A stretch of 64,000 nt of DNA from Trichormus variabilis 0441. Its GTDB lineage: Bacteria > Cyanobacteriota > Cyanobacteriia > Cyanobacteriales > Nostocaceae. The notes beneath the pieces were generated by a model, which saw only the letters and a list, made by a program, of their open reading frames with translations, did not search any database and was not told the origin of the DNA. The position numbers and the translations under genes are program-made. Of this stretch, positions 17,789 to 26,823 are shown in pieces. The stretch spans positions 186,001-250,000 of the forward strand of contig NZ_CP047244.1 in NCBI RefSeq assembly GCF_009856605.1, written 5' to 3'. Every line of letters starts with the position of its first letter. Positions within the stretch are counted from its first letter, which is position 1.

Positions 17789-18004
17789 ATGGTCAAGGTA
17801 GAATGGGCGATTACTCCTTTTGAGGAAGAGTTTGAACGTTGGTATCGTCAGGCTGGCTATCGAGAGAGGTTTCTGTCAGGATGTTCCGAAAAATATTTAC
17901 CAGTACAGCAAGGAGAAATTTTGGTTAGAGTCAGCAATGATAAATTTTTATCAGGTTATGAACTACTTTCATGGCGACTAGCTAAAGATTCATCAATATC
18001 TTGA
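17789..18004 (+). CDS. Small hypothetical protein (71 aa)
   Basis: MVKVEWAITPFEEEFERWYR... with many aromatic and acidic residues. It converges tail-to-tail with the WGR-like gene, the two stop codons being adjacent. No family recognised; a real gene is likely from composition and its fit between neighbours. Confidence 0.5.
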   Translation: MVKVEWAITPFEEEFERWYRQAGYRERFLSGCSEKYLPVQQGEILVRVSNDKFLSGYELLSWRLAKDSSIS

Positions 18005-18262
18005 CTATAGGTCAACTCTTTTATACCCTCGCTTTTCTCTTCGCTCTTGGAGCTTGTAGTAAGTTATTAACGCGGCTTGATAATCAGGACAATCTAAATC
18101 TTTTGACTTGCCAAATCCTCTATATATGGCACTGCCCCAAGTTTTAGTGATCGTCCATTCTCCAAATAGGTTTTGGCAAAGGGTTAAGGTGTAGAATCGC
18201 GTATCTCTTTGCCACTTTGATTGAAGCCATTTGTCAAGTTGGTAGGCAATTTTTACAGTCAT
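18005..18262 (-). CDS. WGR-domain-like small protein
   Basis: About 85 residues from the ATG at 18262 (MTVKIAYQLDKW). The pattern RFYTLTLCQNLFGEWTITKT followed by WG, then the lysine-rich tail LQERREKRGYKRV, resembles the WGR domain (W-G-R motif, here W-G-S) that binds nucleic acid or nucleotide in PARPs and bacterial proteins. The R of WGR is missing, so this is a tentative fold call. Confidence 0.5.
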   Translation of the reverse strand: MTVKIAYQLDKWLQSKWQRDTRFYTLTLCQNLFGEWTITKTWGSAIYRGFGKSKDLDCPDYQAALITYYKLQERREKRGYKRVDL

Positions 18263-18281
18263 CTCAACCACGTTTTTGCTC

Positions 18282-18899
18282 TCATCTAATTTGATAAATT
18301 AGTTGACTCAAATCAATGATGTGAGAGCAAAGACGCTGAAGTAACGCTACTTCATGACTGATGACTAAAATTCCTATTTCATGCTCCTTGGCGTATTTAA
18401 TCACTACCTGCCAAATCAGAGCTTGAGTGTTAGCATCTAGCATTGCCGTCATTTCATCTGCAACCAAGTAGCGTGTGGAAGAATTGAGCGATCGCGCCAC
18501 TGCAATCCGTTGTAACTCACCCCCACTGAGTTCATGAGGATAGCGATTGAGCCAACTTTGGTGAATGCCCAAAGCAGCGAGTAAATCATCTGAAGGCTGC
18601 TGTCCTTCTGCTAAAATCTTGCTGATTCGCCAGCGCGGATTGACAGCTAGTTCAGGGTTTTGAAAAATCATCTGTACAGGACAATAACTACTGCTGGGTA
18701 AGGGTTGACCATTACAAGTTATCTTTCCTTGAGTCGGTTGGAGATATCCCGCTAGAAGTTTAGCAATTGTGGTTTTACCCAAACCACTCGCCCCAGTCAA
18801 ACCCACAACTTCGCCTCTGGCTAATTCCAAACTAAAATCTTGCAAAATCCACCTTTGCTGCGAATGGTGACGAAAAGATAAATGTTCAGCCTTCAACAT
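18282..18899 (-). CDS. ABC transporter ATPase, peptide/nickel type (NikE/DppF-like)
   Basis: 205 residues with Walker A GLTGASGLGKTTIAK, signature ELSGGELQRIAVARSL, Walker B YLVADEMTAM and switch histidine in VISHEV. Shorter than usual DppF/OppF proteins (about 260-330) because it lacks the C-terminal extension, as is usual in NikE. It overlaps the preceding ATPase gene by 14 bp, so the two ATPases are translated together and probably heterodimerise. It energises the permease pair at 19943-21807. Confidence 0.9.
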   Translation of the reverse strand: MLKAEHLSFRHHSQQRWILQDFSLELARGEVVGLTGASGLGKTTIAKLLAGYLQPTQGKITCNGQPLPSSSYCPVQMIFQNPELAVNPRWRISKILAEGQQPSDDLLAALGIHQSWLNRYPHELSGGELQRIAVARSLNSSTRYLVADEMTAMLDANTQALIWQVVIKYAKEHEIGILVISHEVALLQRLCSHIIDLSQLIYQIR

Positions 18900-19815
18900 G
18901 AATACACCTCACGGGTGCGCCCCGTACTATGCGAACTTGGGGTCTAGCTTCTAAGCAAGTTTCTGTTGCTAGGGGACAGCGATCGCCAAATAAACAACCA
19001 ACAGGTAAAGCCTCTGGGCTGGGTTGGCTACCAGGAACAGGGATAAACTCATTTTGGGGAAGCGATCGCCACAAAGCTTGGGTATAAGGATGACGTAGAT
19101 TTCCAGATGTGAAATCACCAGCCTTCGCCACTTCTAGGGTTGTTCCTGCATAAAACACAGCCACTTTATCCGCCACTTGCAAGGCTGCTTCTAAGTCGTG
19201 AGTAATTAAGATGACACCTTTACCCTCACTAGCCAGTTCCCGCAGATGATTCAGCGTCTCTACTACAATCTCTGGATGTAGCCCAGGAGTAGGTTCATCA
19301 GCAATTAACAACTCAGCACATCCTATTGCTGCTGTAGCAACTAGCACTCGCCGCGCCATACCTCCAGAAATTTGAAAAGGATACTGCTGTTTCACCACCG
19401 TAGCTAACCCATAGCGGTCAAATACTCGATCTACTTGTTGTTTAGCTTTTATCTTAGGTAATCCACTTAAATGACCTGCACGATTTACCTGAGAACCCAC
19501 ACGCATCAAAGGGTCAAGGTAGCTTATAGATTGTGGAATTAGAGCGATTTGCTTTCCTCGCAACTGCGCCTGACGTTCTACAGTTAACGGTTCTCCCTGA
19601 AATATTATCTGTCCTGTCACTTGGGCGTTGTGCGGTAATATACCTAAAATGGCGTGAGCGAGTAAACTTTTACCTGAGCCACTAGAACCAACAACTGCAA
19701 CGACTTCACCAGCATTAACCTCTAAATCTAAGTCAGTAATTACAGTTAATTGCTTCTGGGTTAAGCCCACATCATACATTGTAAAAGTGACACTGAGATT
19801 TTTTACTGATAGCAT
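18886..19815 (-). CDS. ABC transporter ATPase, peptide/nickel type (NikD/DppD-like)
   Basis: 309 residues with Walker A VVGSSGSGKSLLAHA, Q-loop ALIPQSISYLDPL, signature QISGGMARRVLVATA, Walker B LLIADEPTPGLHPE and H-loop LITHDLEAA. The C-terminal GCLFGDRCPLATETCLEARP with its cysteines is the oligopeptide-ABC tail, which in some members binds an Fe-S cluster. Partner of the ATPase at 18282. A 127-bp gap separates it from the permease. Confidence 0.92.
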   Translation of the reverse strand: MLSVKNLSVTFTMYDVGLTQKQLTVITDLDLEVNAGEVVAVVGSSGSGKSLLAHAILGILPHNAQVTGQIIFQGEPLTVERQAQLRGKQIALIPQSISYLDPLMRVGSQVNRAGHLSGLPKIKAKQQVDRVFDRYGLATVVKQQYPFQISGGMARRVLVATAAIGCAELLIADEPTPGLHPEIVVETLNHLRELASEGKGVILITHDLEAALQVADKVAVFYAGTTLEVAKAGDFTSGNLRHPYTQALWRSLPQNEFIPVPGSQPSPEALPVGCLFGDRCPLATETCLEARPQVRIVRGAPVRCIHVEG

Positions 19816-19942
19816 ATTTTAGTTATTAGGGACTTACAGAGAATAAATTATCCAATTTATCTGCTTCAAAACAACTGTCTTTCCCCCTGCTCCCTGCCCC
19901 TTTGCAATTAACGTGATTGTATATTTTTAAATTGAAAGTCCC
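19816..19942. other. Gap inside ABC operon with short inverted repeat
   Basis: Holds TAGGGACTTA near 19827 and its near-complement AAAGTCCCTTA near 19936, i.e. GGGACTT/AAGTCCC arms about 110 bp apart. The spacer includes a C-rich stretch (CCCCCTGCTCCCTGCCCC). It could be a small insertion or a processing site within the operon. No ORF. Confidence 0.4.
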
Positions 19943-20821
19943 TTACCCCTGGCTAGTTTTTGGGTCTAATAAAGCGCGTAGACTTTGCCCTAAAATATCA
20001 AAAGTTTGTACAGCTATGAGTAAAGATGCTCCTGGTAAAACCGCTAACCACCAATATCCAGCCGATAAGTAGCGCATTGACTCTGAGAGAATAATGCCAA
20101 TAGCAGGAGTTTGTGCGGAAATTCCCAATCCCAAAAAAGTTAAACCTGCCTCATGTAAAATTGCATGGGGGAAGAGTAATATCAGCCCTACCAGAAATTG
20201 GGGGATAAGATGGGGGAGGATGTGGTGACGAGCAATCCACAAGGGAGAATGACCCAGTTTGGCAGATAGTTGCACATAAGCAGCACTTTTGAGTTGCAAA
20301 ACTTCTGCTCGTAAAAGTCGAGCTAAACTAGTCCAATGAGTTAAGGCGATCGCAATAATTAAACCCTGCGTACCACCGCCCATAGCAAAAGCCACTAAAA
20401 TAATTAATACTAAGTGGGGCAGACTAAAAAATACATCAATTATCCAAACAATTACTGCATCTACTTTGCCGCCTAAAGTTGCGGAAAGTGTTCCTAAGAT
20501 TAAACCTATAACTGCGCTGACTGTAGCTGTTAATAGCCCCACCCATAAACTCAAACTCAAACCGTGGAGAGTGCGAGTTAGCATATCCCTACCTAACCAA
20601 TCTGTACCAAAGGGATGGGCGAATGAAGGTGCTAAGTTACGTTCTGGTAAAGCAATTTCCAAACCATCTGTACCAATGATTTGGGTACTTAACAATAAAG
20701 CGATTAATATGATTGTGCATAATGTAGCGATCGCTAATGTCTGACGGCGACGATTGCCTAAAAAGTTAGACAATTTATACCAAAACTTTTGCGGGTGAGA
20801 AACAACCACTGGGATTTTCAT
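19943..20821 (-). CDS. ABC transporter permease, peptide/nickel type (NikC/DppC-like)
   Basis: 292 residues and about six membrane segments. The N-terminal FAHPFGTDWLGRDMLTRTLH is the classic DppC/NikC signature, and the EAA-type loop region is EAGLTFLGLGISAQTPAIGI. Inner-membrane channel half. Its start overlaps the end of the other permease gene by 4 bp (ATGA), showing translational coupling. Confidence 0.92.
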   Translation of the reverse strand: MKIPVVVSHPQKFWYKLSNFLGNRRRQTLAIATLCTIILIALLLSTQIIGTDGLEIALPERNLAPSFAHPFGTDWLGRDMLTRTLHGLSLSLWVGLLTATVSAVIGLILGTLSATLGGKVDAVIVWIIDVFFSLPHLVLIILVAFAMGGGTQGLIIAIALTHWTSLARLLRAEVLQLKSAAYVQLSAKLGHSPLWIARHHILPHLIPQFLVGLILLFPHAILHEAGLTFLGLGISAQTPAIGIILSESMRYLSAGYWWLAVLPGASLLIAVQTFDILGQSLRALLDPKTSQG

Positions 20822-21807
20822 GATGCAGATTTCCCAATACGGATACGCGGATCGATTAGCTGATAAGCCAGATCAGCTAAAAAGTTACCTGTGAAAACAA
20901 ATAAAGCACTAAATAACACAATTCCCACTAGTAATGGCACATCACTCCGCATAGCTGCCTGTGTAGTAGCATCACCTAATCCTGGGTATCCAAATACTCT
21001 TTCCGCTAGGACAGAACCGCCAAATAATTCGCTCAAACTAGCAAATTGTAATGTAATGGCTGGTAGTGCAATATTCCGCAATCCATGATGGATAATAAAG
21101 CCCATTTTGGTTTCACCTTGAGCAAAAGCAAATAAAGCATAGTTGCTATGTAGAATTTCAATGAGTTTTTCACGGGTGTGCAGAGCAATACTAGCAATCC
21201 CAATTAAGCTTAAAGTTAAAGCCGGTAAAAATAGATGATGTAGGCGTTGCCAAAATGTCACATCTTCTAGCAAAACACCAATAGGTGCAGCACAACAAAT
21301 AGGGGCTAGTCGCCATTGCACAGCAAATAAACTTAGTAGCAGCAACCCAATCCAAAAAGTTGGACTAGATGCCAAAGTATAGGCATAAAGGCGAATGATT
21401 CTATCTATTATTGAACCTGCATTTGCCCCTGCCACAAGACCTAAAGTAATGCCCAAAACACCTGATATTAGCCACGCTAACGCCATCAATGCTAAAGATG
21501 TTTGAAAGCGAGTTGCAATGACATTTGAGACTGATTGATTAAAAATTATCGAAGTGCCTAAATTTCCTTGGAGAAATTGCTGTAACCAAAGAAAAAAGCG
21601 GGTAGTCATCGGTTGATCTAATCCCCATTGTCTAGCAATTAATTCTCGTTGTTCTGTGCCAATGCGAGAAATATCTGCACCCACATAAGCATTGATGGGG
21701 TCAATTGGAGAAAAGCTCATCAATACAAAGCTACACACCGAAACAGCTAGCAAAAGTAAACATAAATGTAAAAATTTTTTGAGTATAAATAAAAAAATCC
21801 GATTCAC
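20818..21807 (-). CDS. ABC transporter permease, peptide/nickel type (NikB/DppB-like)
   Basis: 329 residues with six membrane segments. Typical DppB features are the N-terminal helix, SFSPIDPINAYVGADI, RQWGLDQPMTTRFFLWLQQF followed by LQGNLGTSIIF, and the EAA loop near LFGGSVLAERVFGYPGLGDA. It forms the channel with the gene at 19943. 28 bp after the binding-protein gene. Confidence 0.92.
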   Translation of the reverse strand: MNRIFLFILKKFLHLCLLLLAVSVCSFVLMSFSPIDPINAYVGADISRIGTEQRELIARQWGLDQPMTTRFFLWLQQFLQGNLGTSIIFNQSVSNVIATRFQTSLALMALAWLISGVLGITLGLVAGANAGSIIDRIIRLYAYTLASSPTFWIGLLLLSLFAVQWRLAPICCAAPIGVLLEDVTFWQRLHHLFLPALTLSLIGIASIALHTREKLIEILHSNYALFAFAQGETKMGFIIHHGLRNIALPAITLQFASLSELFGGSVLAERVFGYPGLGDATTQAAMRSDVPLLVGIVLFSALFVFTGNFLADLAYQLIDPRIRIGKSAS

Positions 21808-21835
21808 ATTTTTATCTCCTCATCAAGATAAGCAA

Positions 21836-23440
21836 CTAATTACATATCCACTTCCACTTAGTAATATTGATCATAATTGAGCCAGTGTAATTACTAGCCT
21901 GAATTGGTCTACCAATATCTAAACAAGAACTCACAAGATAAATTTGCTCCAGGTTGACTAGCCAAGCTGATGCTGCATCTCCTATGGTGACTGTCCCAGT
22001 TTGACCGTTCCATTGCGCCTGTTGCCAAAACGGCAAAGCTGCTGTTTCTGATGCGGCGGCCATTGCTTTGTCGAGTGCTTGGTCAACCTGGGGATTAGAA
22101 TAGTAACCGGAGTTACGCCAGTTTCCTTGGGCTGCCGAACTGTGGTAAAGAATGTATAACTCCATTGGGTCGTATATTCCCCAGGGAAACAGCCCTACAT
22201 CTTGGTGCATTCGCCGCGAAATATCTTCCCAGCTTTTACCGTCAACGTTAACTTTGATACCTACAGGTTTGAGCATTTGGGCGATCGCTAATGCTAGACC
22301 TTGGGAGGTAGGATTACTTACAGGGTAGAGAATCGTAAATTCTGCTTTCATCCCCGCTTTTTCTAATACCCCATCCCCGTTGCTATCTCTCCAACCTCCT
22401 GCGCTTAAAATTTGTTTTGCTTTGTCGGGGTTTCCATCTGCGATCGCCGCTTGTGGTTGATCCCAAGGTAATTTACTGGCTGCACCATAAGCTGGTGAAC
22501 CATAACCTTCTAAAATACCTGTAACTAAAGCTTGGCGATTAATTGCGTAATTCACCGCTTGGCGAATGGCTCGGTCTGCTGTGACATTGTTACCAATGGG
22601 ATTTCCCTCAGTAGTTTTACGTCCTGTATTGGGAAGATATGGAAACATCAAGCCTACACGACTATTGCTGTTGATGGCATACAAATTCATTCCTGTAACT
22701 GACTGCTTGGCTAAAAAAGGCGGAATTTGTGCTAAGTCCAGTTCTCCCGCTTTGGCAGCCGTAAATACCGCATCTCCTCTAGTAAACAAAAATACAATCT
22801 TTTTGATTTCTGGTTGTTCGCCGTAGTAATCGGGATTAGCTTCAACAATCATTTGTTGACCTTCATCCCATTGCACCAAACGATAAGGGCCTGAACCAAT
22901 GGGATTTCGACCATAGTTTTGATTATGCAGATGTTTGGGGACAATTCCCAATTGGGCGATGCGATTAATAAAGGTAATTTGCGGCTGCTTCAGATATAGT
23001 TCTACTTCATAAGCACTCTTCGCTACAGCTTTATCCAAAATTGTCACATCGGTTAGACCAGGACTGGCTTTTGCTTGATTAAATGTATAGGCGACATCTG
23101 CGGCTGTTAGCATTTTACCATCAGAAAACCGCACATCTGGACGGATTTTAAACCTCCAGACTTTTTTATCAGGACTCAAAGTATAACTTTTAGCCAAATC
23201 ATTAACTAATTGCAGATTTTCGTCCCGACGTACCAAGGTACTTTGGAACAAAGGAGGGTCATGATAACCCCAACCCAATGTCGGATCAAACCCTGTTGGT
23301 GAATCTCCCCACCCCAAAGCAATCACAATTTGCTTTTTTGGCTGAGAAGGATTGTTAGCTACTCGCTTAGGTGTAGCTAAATTACAACCCACCAAAATTT
23401 GTATGAGGATGATGCCAAATAGTACCTTGAAGTGTTTCAT
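21836..23440 (-). CDS. Substrate-binding lipoprotein of peptide/nickel ABC transporter
   Basis: 534 residues with a lipoprotein signal peptide ending in the lipobox ILVGC (cysteine about residue 19). The remainder is an SBP_bac_5 (DppA/NikA/OppA) fold: GWGYHDPPLFQSTLV, YTLSPDKKVWRFKIRPDVRF then SDGKMLTAADVAYTF, and AINRQALVTGILEGYGSPAY. The lipid anchor keeps it at the periplasmic face of the inner membrane. It directly follows the TonB receptor (1-bp gap), so the receptor and ABC system form one uptake route, probably for the product of the neighbouring NRPS cluster or a metal chelate. Confidence 0.9.
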   Translation of the reverse strand: MKHFKVLFGIILIQILVGCNLATPKRVANNPSQPKKQIVIALGWGDSPTGFDPTLGWGYHDPPLFQSTLVRRDENLQLVNDLAKSYTLSPDKKVWRFKIRPDVRFSDGKMLTAADVAYTFNQAKASPGLTDVTILDKAVAKSAYEVELYLKQPQITFINRIAQLGIVPKHLHNQNYGRNPIGSGPYRLVQWDEGQQMIVEANPDYYGEQPEIKKIVFLFTRGDAVFTAAKAGELDLAQIPPFLAKQSVTGMNLYAINSNSRVGLMFPYLPNTGRKTTEGNPIGNNVTADRAIRQAVNYAINRQALVTGILEGYGSPAYGAASKLPWDQPQAAIADGNPDKAKQILSAGGWRDSNGDGVLEKAGMKAEFTILYPVSNPTSQGLALAIAQMLKPVGIKVNVDGKSWEDISRRMHQDVGLFPWGIYDPMELYILYHSSAAQGNWRNSGYYSNPQVDQALDKAMAAASETAALPFWQQAQWNGQTGTVTIGDAASAWLVNLEQIYLVSSCLDIGRPIQASNYTGSIMINITKWKWICN

Positions 23441-23441
23441 A

Positions 23442-26039
23442 TTAAAACTGCACTGATACTGTTCCCAATACCGTCAAAGGTGCTTGGGGATAAATATAGA
23501 AGGTATCGGTGTTGTAATACTTGGTATCAAACAAATTGCGGAAATTGAGTCCAACTTTGAGATTATCCCGACGGTAGGATAAAGCCGCATCGACTCGCAC
23601 GTATGAAGGAAGAGTGAAGGTATTTGGTAGTTGGGCTTCTCTTTCAGACGCATATACAAGTCCTAAACCAAATCCTAATCCTTGTAAATTCCCTTTTTGT
23701 AATTCATAGGTAGTCCACAAACTTGCACTGTGTTGTGGAATCCCGGCAATGCGATCGCCTTCAGGAATGCTATTATCTCTACTGACAAAACCATTGGCAT
23801 AGGCATAGTTAGCAATGATTTTCCAGCCTGGTAGTATTTCTCCTGCTATATCTAATTCCACACCACGACTTTTTTGTTCGCCTGTAGCGATACTAAATCT
23901 AGGGTCTGCTGGATCACTTGTTAACACATTCTGTTGCGTAATTTGATACAGTGCTAAGGTTGTGGAGAGGCGATTGTTCAAGAAATCCTGTTTTATCCCT
24001 ACTTCAAACTGTTCCCCTGTTGTCGGTGGAAACTGCTCACCTGTACGACTAACTCTAAAAAATTGTGGGTTAAAGGAATTAGCCCAATTGAAATACAGTG
24101 ATGTTGTGGAACTTGGTTGATAAACTATCCCCACTCGTGGCGAAAAGCGAGTAGTTGTTTGCTGGTTAATAGTTGTATTAGTAATTTTGTTGACTACAGA
24201 GACATCATTAATATCAAATCTAACACCAGCTAATAGTTTCAAATTTTGTGAAATCTCGATGAAGTCTTGTAGATAAATCCCCAAGTTATCTGAGCTTTGC
24301 TTGCGATGTAATTCTTGTTCAAAGTTTATTGCTTGTGCGCCATATTGGGGGTTAAAAATATCGATTGGATCTAGCGTTCCTCGGAAGTAATTAAAATCAT
24401 AGCCCCAACGCGATAGTTCCAGACCAACAAGAATTTTGTGTTGAATAGAACCTGTTTTAAATTCGCCAAATATTTCATTTTGGAGTACGTAATCTTCTTG
24501 TTCTTCTTCGGTTCTCAATGGTGAACGGGGTAATGTTCTGCGGTCATTGCCTAGAGGGTCAAATAGTTCTACTTGGCGGGTATCACCATTGACAATGATG
24601 GCACTAAATCCTTGGCGAAACTTCCAAGTATCAGTAAATTTATGCTCAAAATTATAACTAACTGATGTGGAATTAAAGGTAGCATCATTAAAATTTGGCT
24701 CACCTAAAAATCTACTAATTGGTAGTTGAAAAACTTCCCGCTCTGGCGGAAAGTTATAATCAAAAGTGTAGTTATAGTTTTGTTGTTCTAGCTCTACTGT
24801 TAGACTGGTTTTGGGACTAATTTTCCAGGTAATAGCCGGGGCTACAAAGAAACTTTCATTTTCATTAAAATCGCGGAAACTACCGGAATTTTGATAGGCT
24901 AAATTCAGACGATATAACAAAGAGCGATCGCTGGTTAATGGGCCGCTAATATCAAGCGTCGGACGATAAAAATCATAACTACCAATGGTTGCACCAAGAT
25001 TGTAATAAGGTTCTTCTATCGGCTTTTTGGTGACTGTGTTGGTTAATCCACCTAAAGAAAAACGTCCTCCATACAACACAGAAGCGGGGCCTTTGAAAAA
25101 CTCCACTCGCTCAATATTAGCGATATCACGACTACCAATAACTCCAATATCTCGGAAGCCATTGCGAAGACTCTGATAAGCCAATGAAAGACCCCGAAAG
25201 TAATAACCTGTCAAGGATGTTGAACCACCGTATCCTGGTAGTTCTTGAACTCCACTGACATTTTCGATAGTTTCACCAATGCGAACTATTTGTCTATCTT
25301 CAATTACCTGACGGGGAACTACTTGAATTGATTGGGGAATGTCCCTGAGTGGAGCTTCTATCTTGGTTGCAGTTATCGCACTAGGAACACTGTAACTATC
25401 ACGTTCTCCTGTCACTACTAATTCAATCGGTTCTTTCTCTTGCGCCGATGGTTGAGTTGGTGGTGTTTCACTACTAGGTTTTTCAGTATCCGGTGTTTGT
25501 GGTGGTGGTGTAGATGTTGCATCTGGTGTGACACCAAAAACTAAACCTGCATCGTCGTCAAACAACTCAACTTTGGGAAGACTGGTTTCACCTACCACTA
25601 CAACGCGAATACTATTAGCATCTTGATTGGTGACTATAACTTCTGCAACTCCCGCAACTGGCTTTTCTTGGCGGAATGAGTCACCAGTTGTCAGACGCAG
25701 TTGCGCGTTGGATATATCTGCAATAAAGTTATTCCCCTCGTTCTGAGTTGCGGTTTGTAGCTTGTCTGATGAGGGAGTTTCTAAAATGACTTCCACACCG
25801 TTAGCTGTTGAGTTCAGGCGCACTCCCGTGACAATTGTGACTGCTGCATTTTGTGGTTGCTCCTGCGCTAACAGTCCTTTGATGTTCGTTTGAGGAATCT
25901 GTGTGTTTGGTACTTCTGTATTCTCTGCGACATTTGGGCTTGCTTGTGCGTTTGCAGGCTGAGTCCCCAATAAAACAATAGTTCCTATAATTCCCAAATA
26001 AGCACGTTGTCTACGTTTCAAAGCTTTACTCCACACCAA
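23442..26039 (-). CDS. TonB-dependent siderophore receptor with N-terminal AMIN domain
   Basis: 865 residues. A signal peptide ends near TQPANAQ (about residue 32). An AMIN domain (about 65-175, VTGVRLNSTANGVEVILETP) is followed by a proline-rich linker, a plug domain (about 210-340; ITATKIEAPLRDIPQSIQVV, then VLYGGRFSLGGLTN) and a 22-stranded barrel ending LTVLGTVSVQF with a terminal Phe. The AMIN-plug-barrel order is usual in cyanobacterial iron receptors. There is no ATG near the signal peptide; the start must be TTG at 26039 or GTG at 26036. First gene of the uptake operon, preceded by a Fur-box-like site at 26105. Confidence 0.92.
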   Translation of the reverse strand: MVWSKALKRRQRAYLGIIGTIVLLGTQPANAQASPNVAENTEVPNTQIPQTNIKGLLAQEQPQNAAVTIVTGVRLNSTANGVEVILETPSSDKLQTATQNEGNNFIADISNAQLRLTTGDSFRQEKPVAGVAEVIVTNQDANSIRVVVVGETSLPKVELFDDDAGLVFGVTPDATSTPPPQTPDTEKPSSETPPTQPSAQEKEPIELVVTGERDSYSVPSAITATKIEAPLRDIPQSIQVVPRQVIEDRQIVRIGETIENVSGVQELPGYGGSTSLTGYYFRGLSLAYQSLRNGFRDIGVIGSRDIANIERVEFFKGPASVLYGGRFSLGGLTNTVTKKPIEEPYYNLGATIGSYDFYRPTLDISGPLTSDRSLLYRLNLAYQNSGSFRDFNENESFFVAPAITWKISPKTSLTVELEQQNYNYTFDYNFPPEREVFQLPISRFLGEPNFNDATFNSTSVSYNFEHKFTDTWKFRQGFSAIIVNGDTRQVELFDPLGNDRRTLPRSPLRTEEEQEDYVLQNEIFGEFKTGSIQHKILVGLELSRWGYDFNYFRGTLDPIDIFNPQYGAQAINFEQELHRKQSSDNLGIYLQDFIEISQNLKLLAGVRFDINDVSVVNKITNTTINQQTTTRFSPRVGIVYQPSSTTSLYFNWANSFNPQFFRVSRTGEQFPPTTGEQFEVGIKQDFLNNRLSTTLALYQITQQNVLTSDPADPRFSIATGEQKSRGVELDIAGEILPGWKIIANYAYANGFVSRDNSIPEGDRIAGIPQHSASLWTTYELQKGNLQGLGFGLGLVYASEREAQLPNTFTLPSYVRVDAALSYRRDNLKVGLNFRNLFDTKYYNTDTFYIYPQAPLTVLGTVSVQF

Positions 26040-26104
26040 ATTTTTATGAAATCAACACCAACTCAGTTGCACGCGATCACAATCCGCTTGACTCTGAATG
26101 GGTT

Positions 26105-26123
26105 GTATATGATAATCATTCTC
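26105..26123. promoter_or_regulatory. Putative Fur box, copy 1
   Basis: Contains the core GATAATCATT and matches the classical 19-bp Fur consensus at 15 positions by my count. It lies about 70 bp before the TonB receptor start, the right place to repress the uptake operon when iron is plentiful. Confidence 0.65.
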
Positions 26124-26323
26124 GCACAGTCTAAACTATCTATTCTAAGTAAAAATGAAAAAACTGCATCTACAACGCAACAAATTTAGATTTGTTAAAT
26201 CTTTCTTTCCCTAAATAGCTGAGAAATCAATTTATTTTTCTGATAAGTGATTGATTGATTAAGTATTGGTTAGTTAAGACTATTTTGGCTGCATTCAAAA
26301 TATTTTGCTAGGTGGTCATAGAA

Positions 26324-26342
26324 AATAAAGATAATCATTCCT
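26324..26342. promoter_or_regulatory. Putative Fur box, copy 2
   Basis: Same core GATAATCATT, 14 of 19 matches by my count. It lies in the middle of the 784-bp divergent region between receptor and NRPS genes. Weaker than copies 1 and 3. Confidence 0.5.
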
Positions 26343-26572
26343 ACAATACCAATTTGATAATAAAAGTCAAGTATTTCCTGAACTATCAGTTACTTAATTC
26401 TATACAAAGTAATTAGATAACTTTTTTAAAATTGGACATTTGGTCAAATTAATTTAAAATTATCTCCCATGATTTTCTAGCCAAGATAAACATGAATTTA
26501 GAGCAGCAGAATATTTTGTTTTTGAATGAAATTGCAATATTTGTTTATATTTGACAGAAACAAACATTAGAT

Positions 26573-26591
26573 GATAAATATTATCATTATC
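26573..26591. promoter_or_regulatory. Putative Fur box, copy 3
   Basis: GATAAATATTATCATTATC, 16 of 19 matches to the classical Fur consensus by my count. It lies 233 bp before the first NRPS gene, so it suggests iron repression of the biosynthetic genes as well. Confidence 0.65.
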
Positions 26592-26823
26592 AAGCAAATA
26601 ACACCTAAGAGACTTGCAAACAACATAGATATCCTATCTGTTTAGAAGCTGGGAAGGCTGGGAGAGAAAAAATCTGATCATTGTCTTCGCGTTTCAAAGT
26701 TGGGATAATTTAATTTCTAGAAGTCATAAAATACTAAATTATCAACCCTTCCCAAGCATCTAATTATTAACAACCATAAACAGTTTTACTCCACAAAAAT
26801 AATTAAGTCATGGAGTGGTATCA

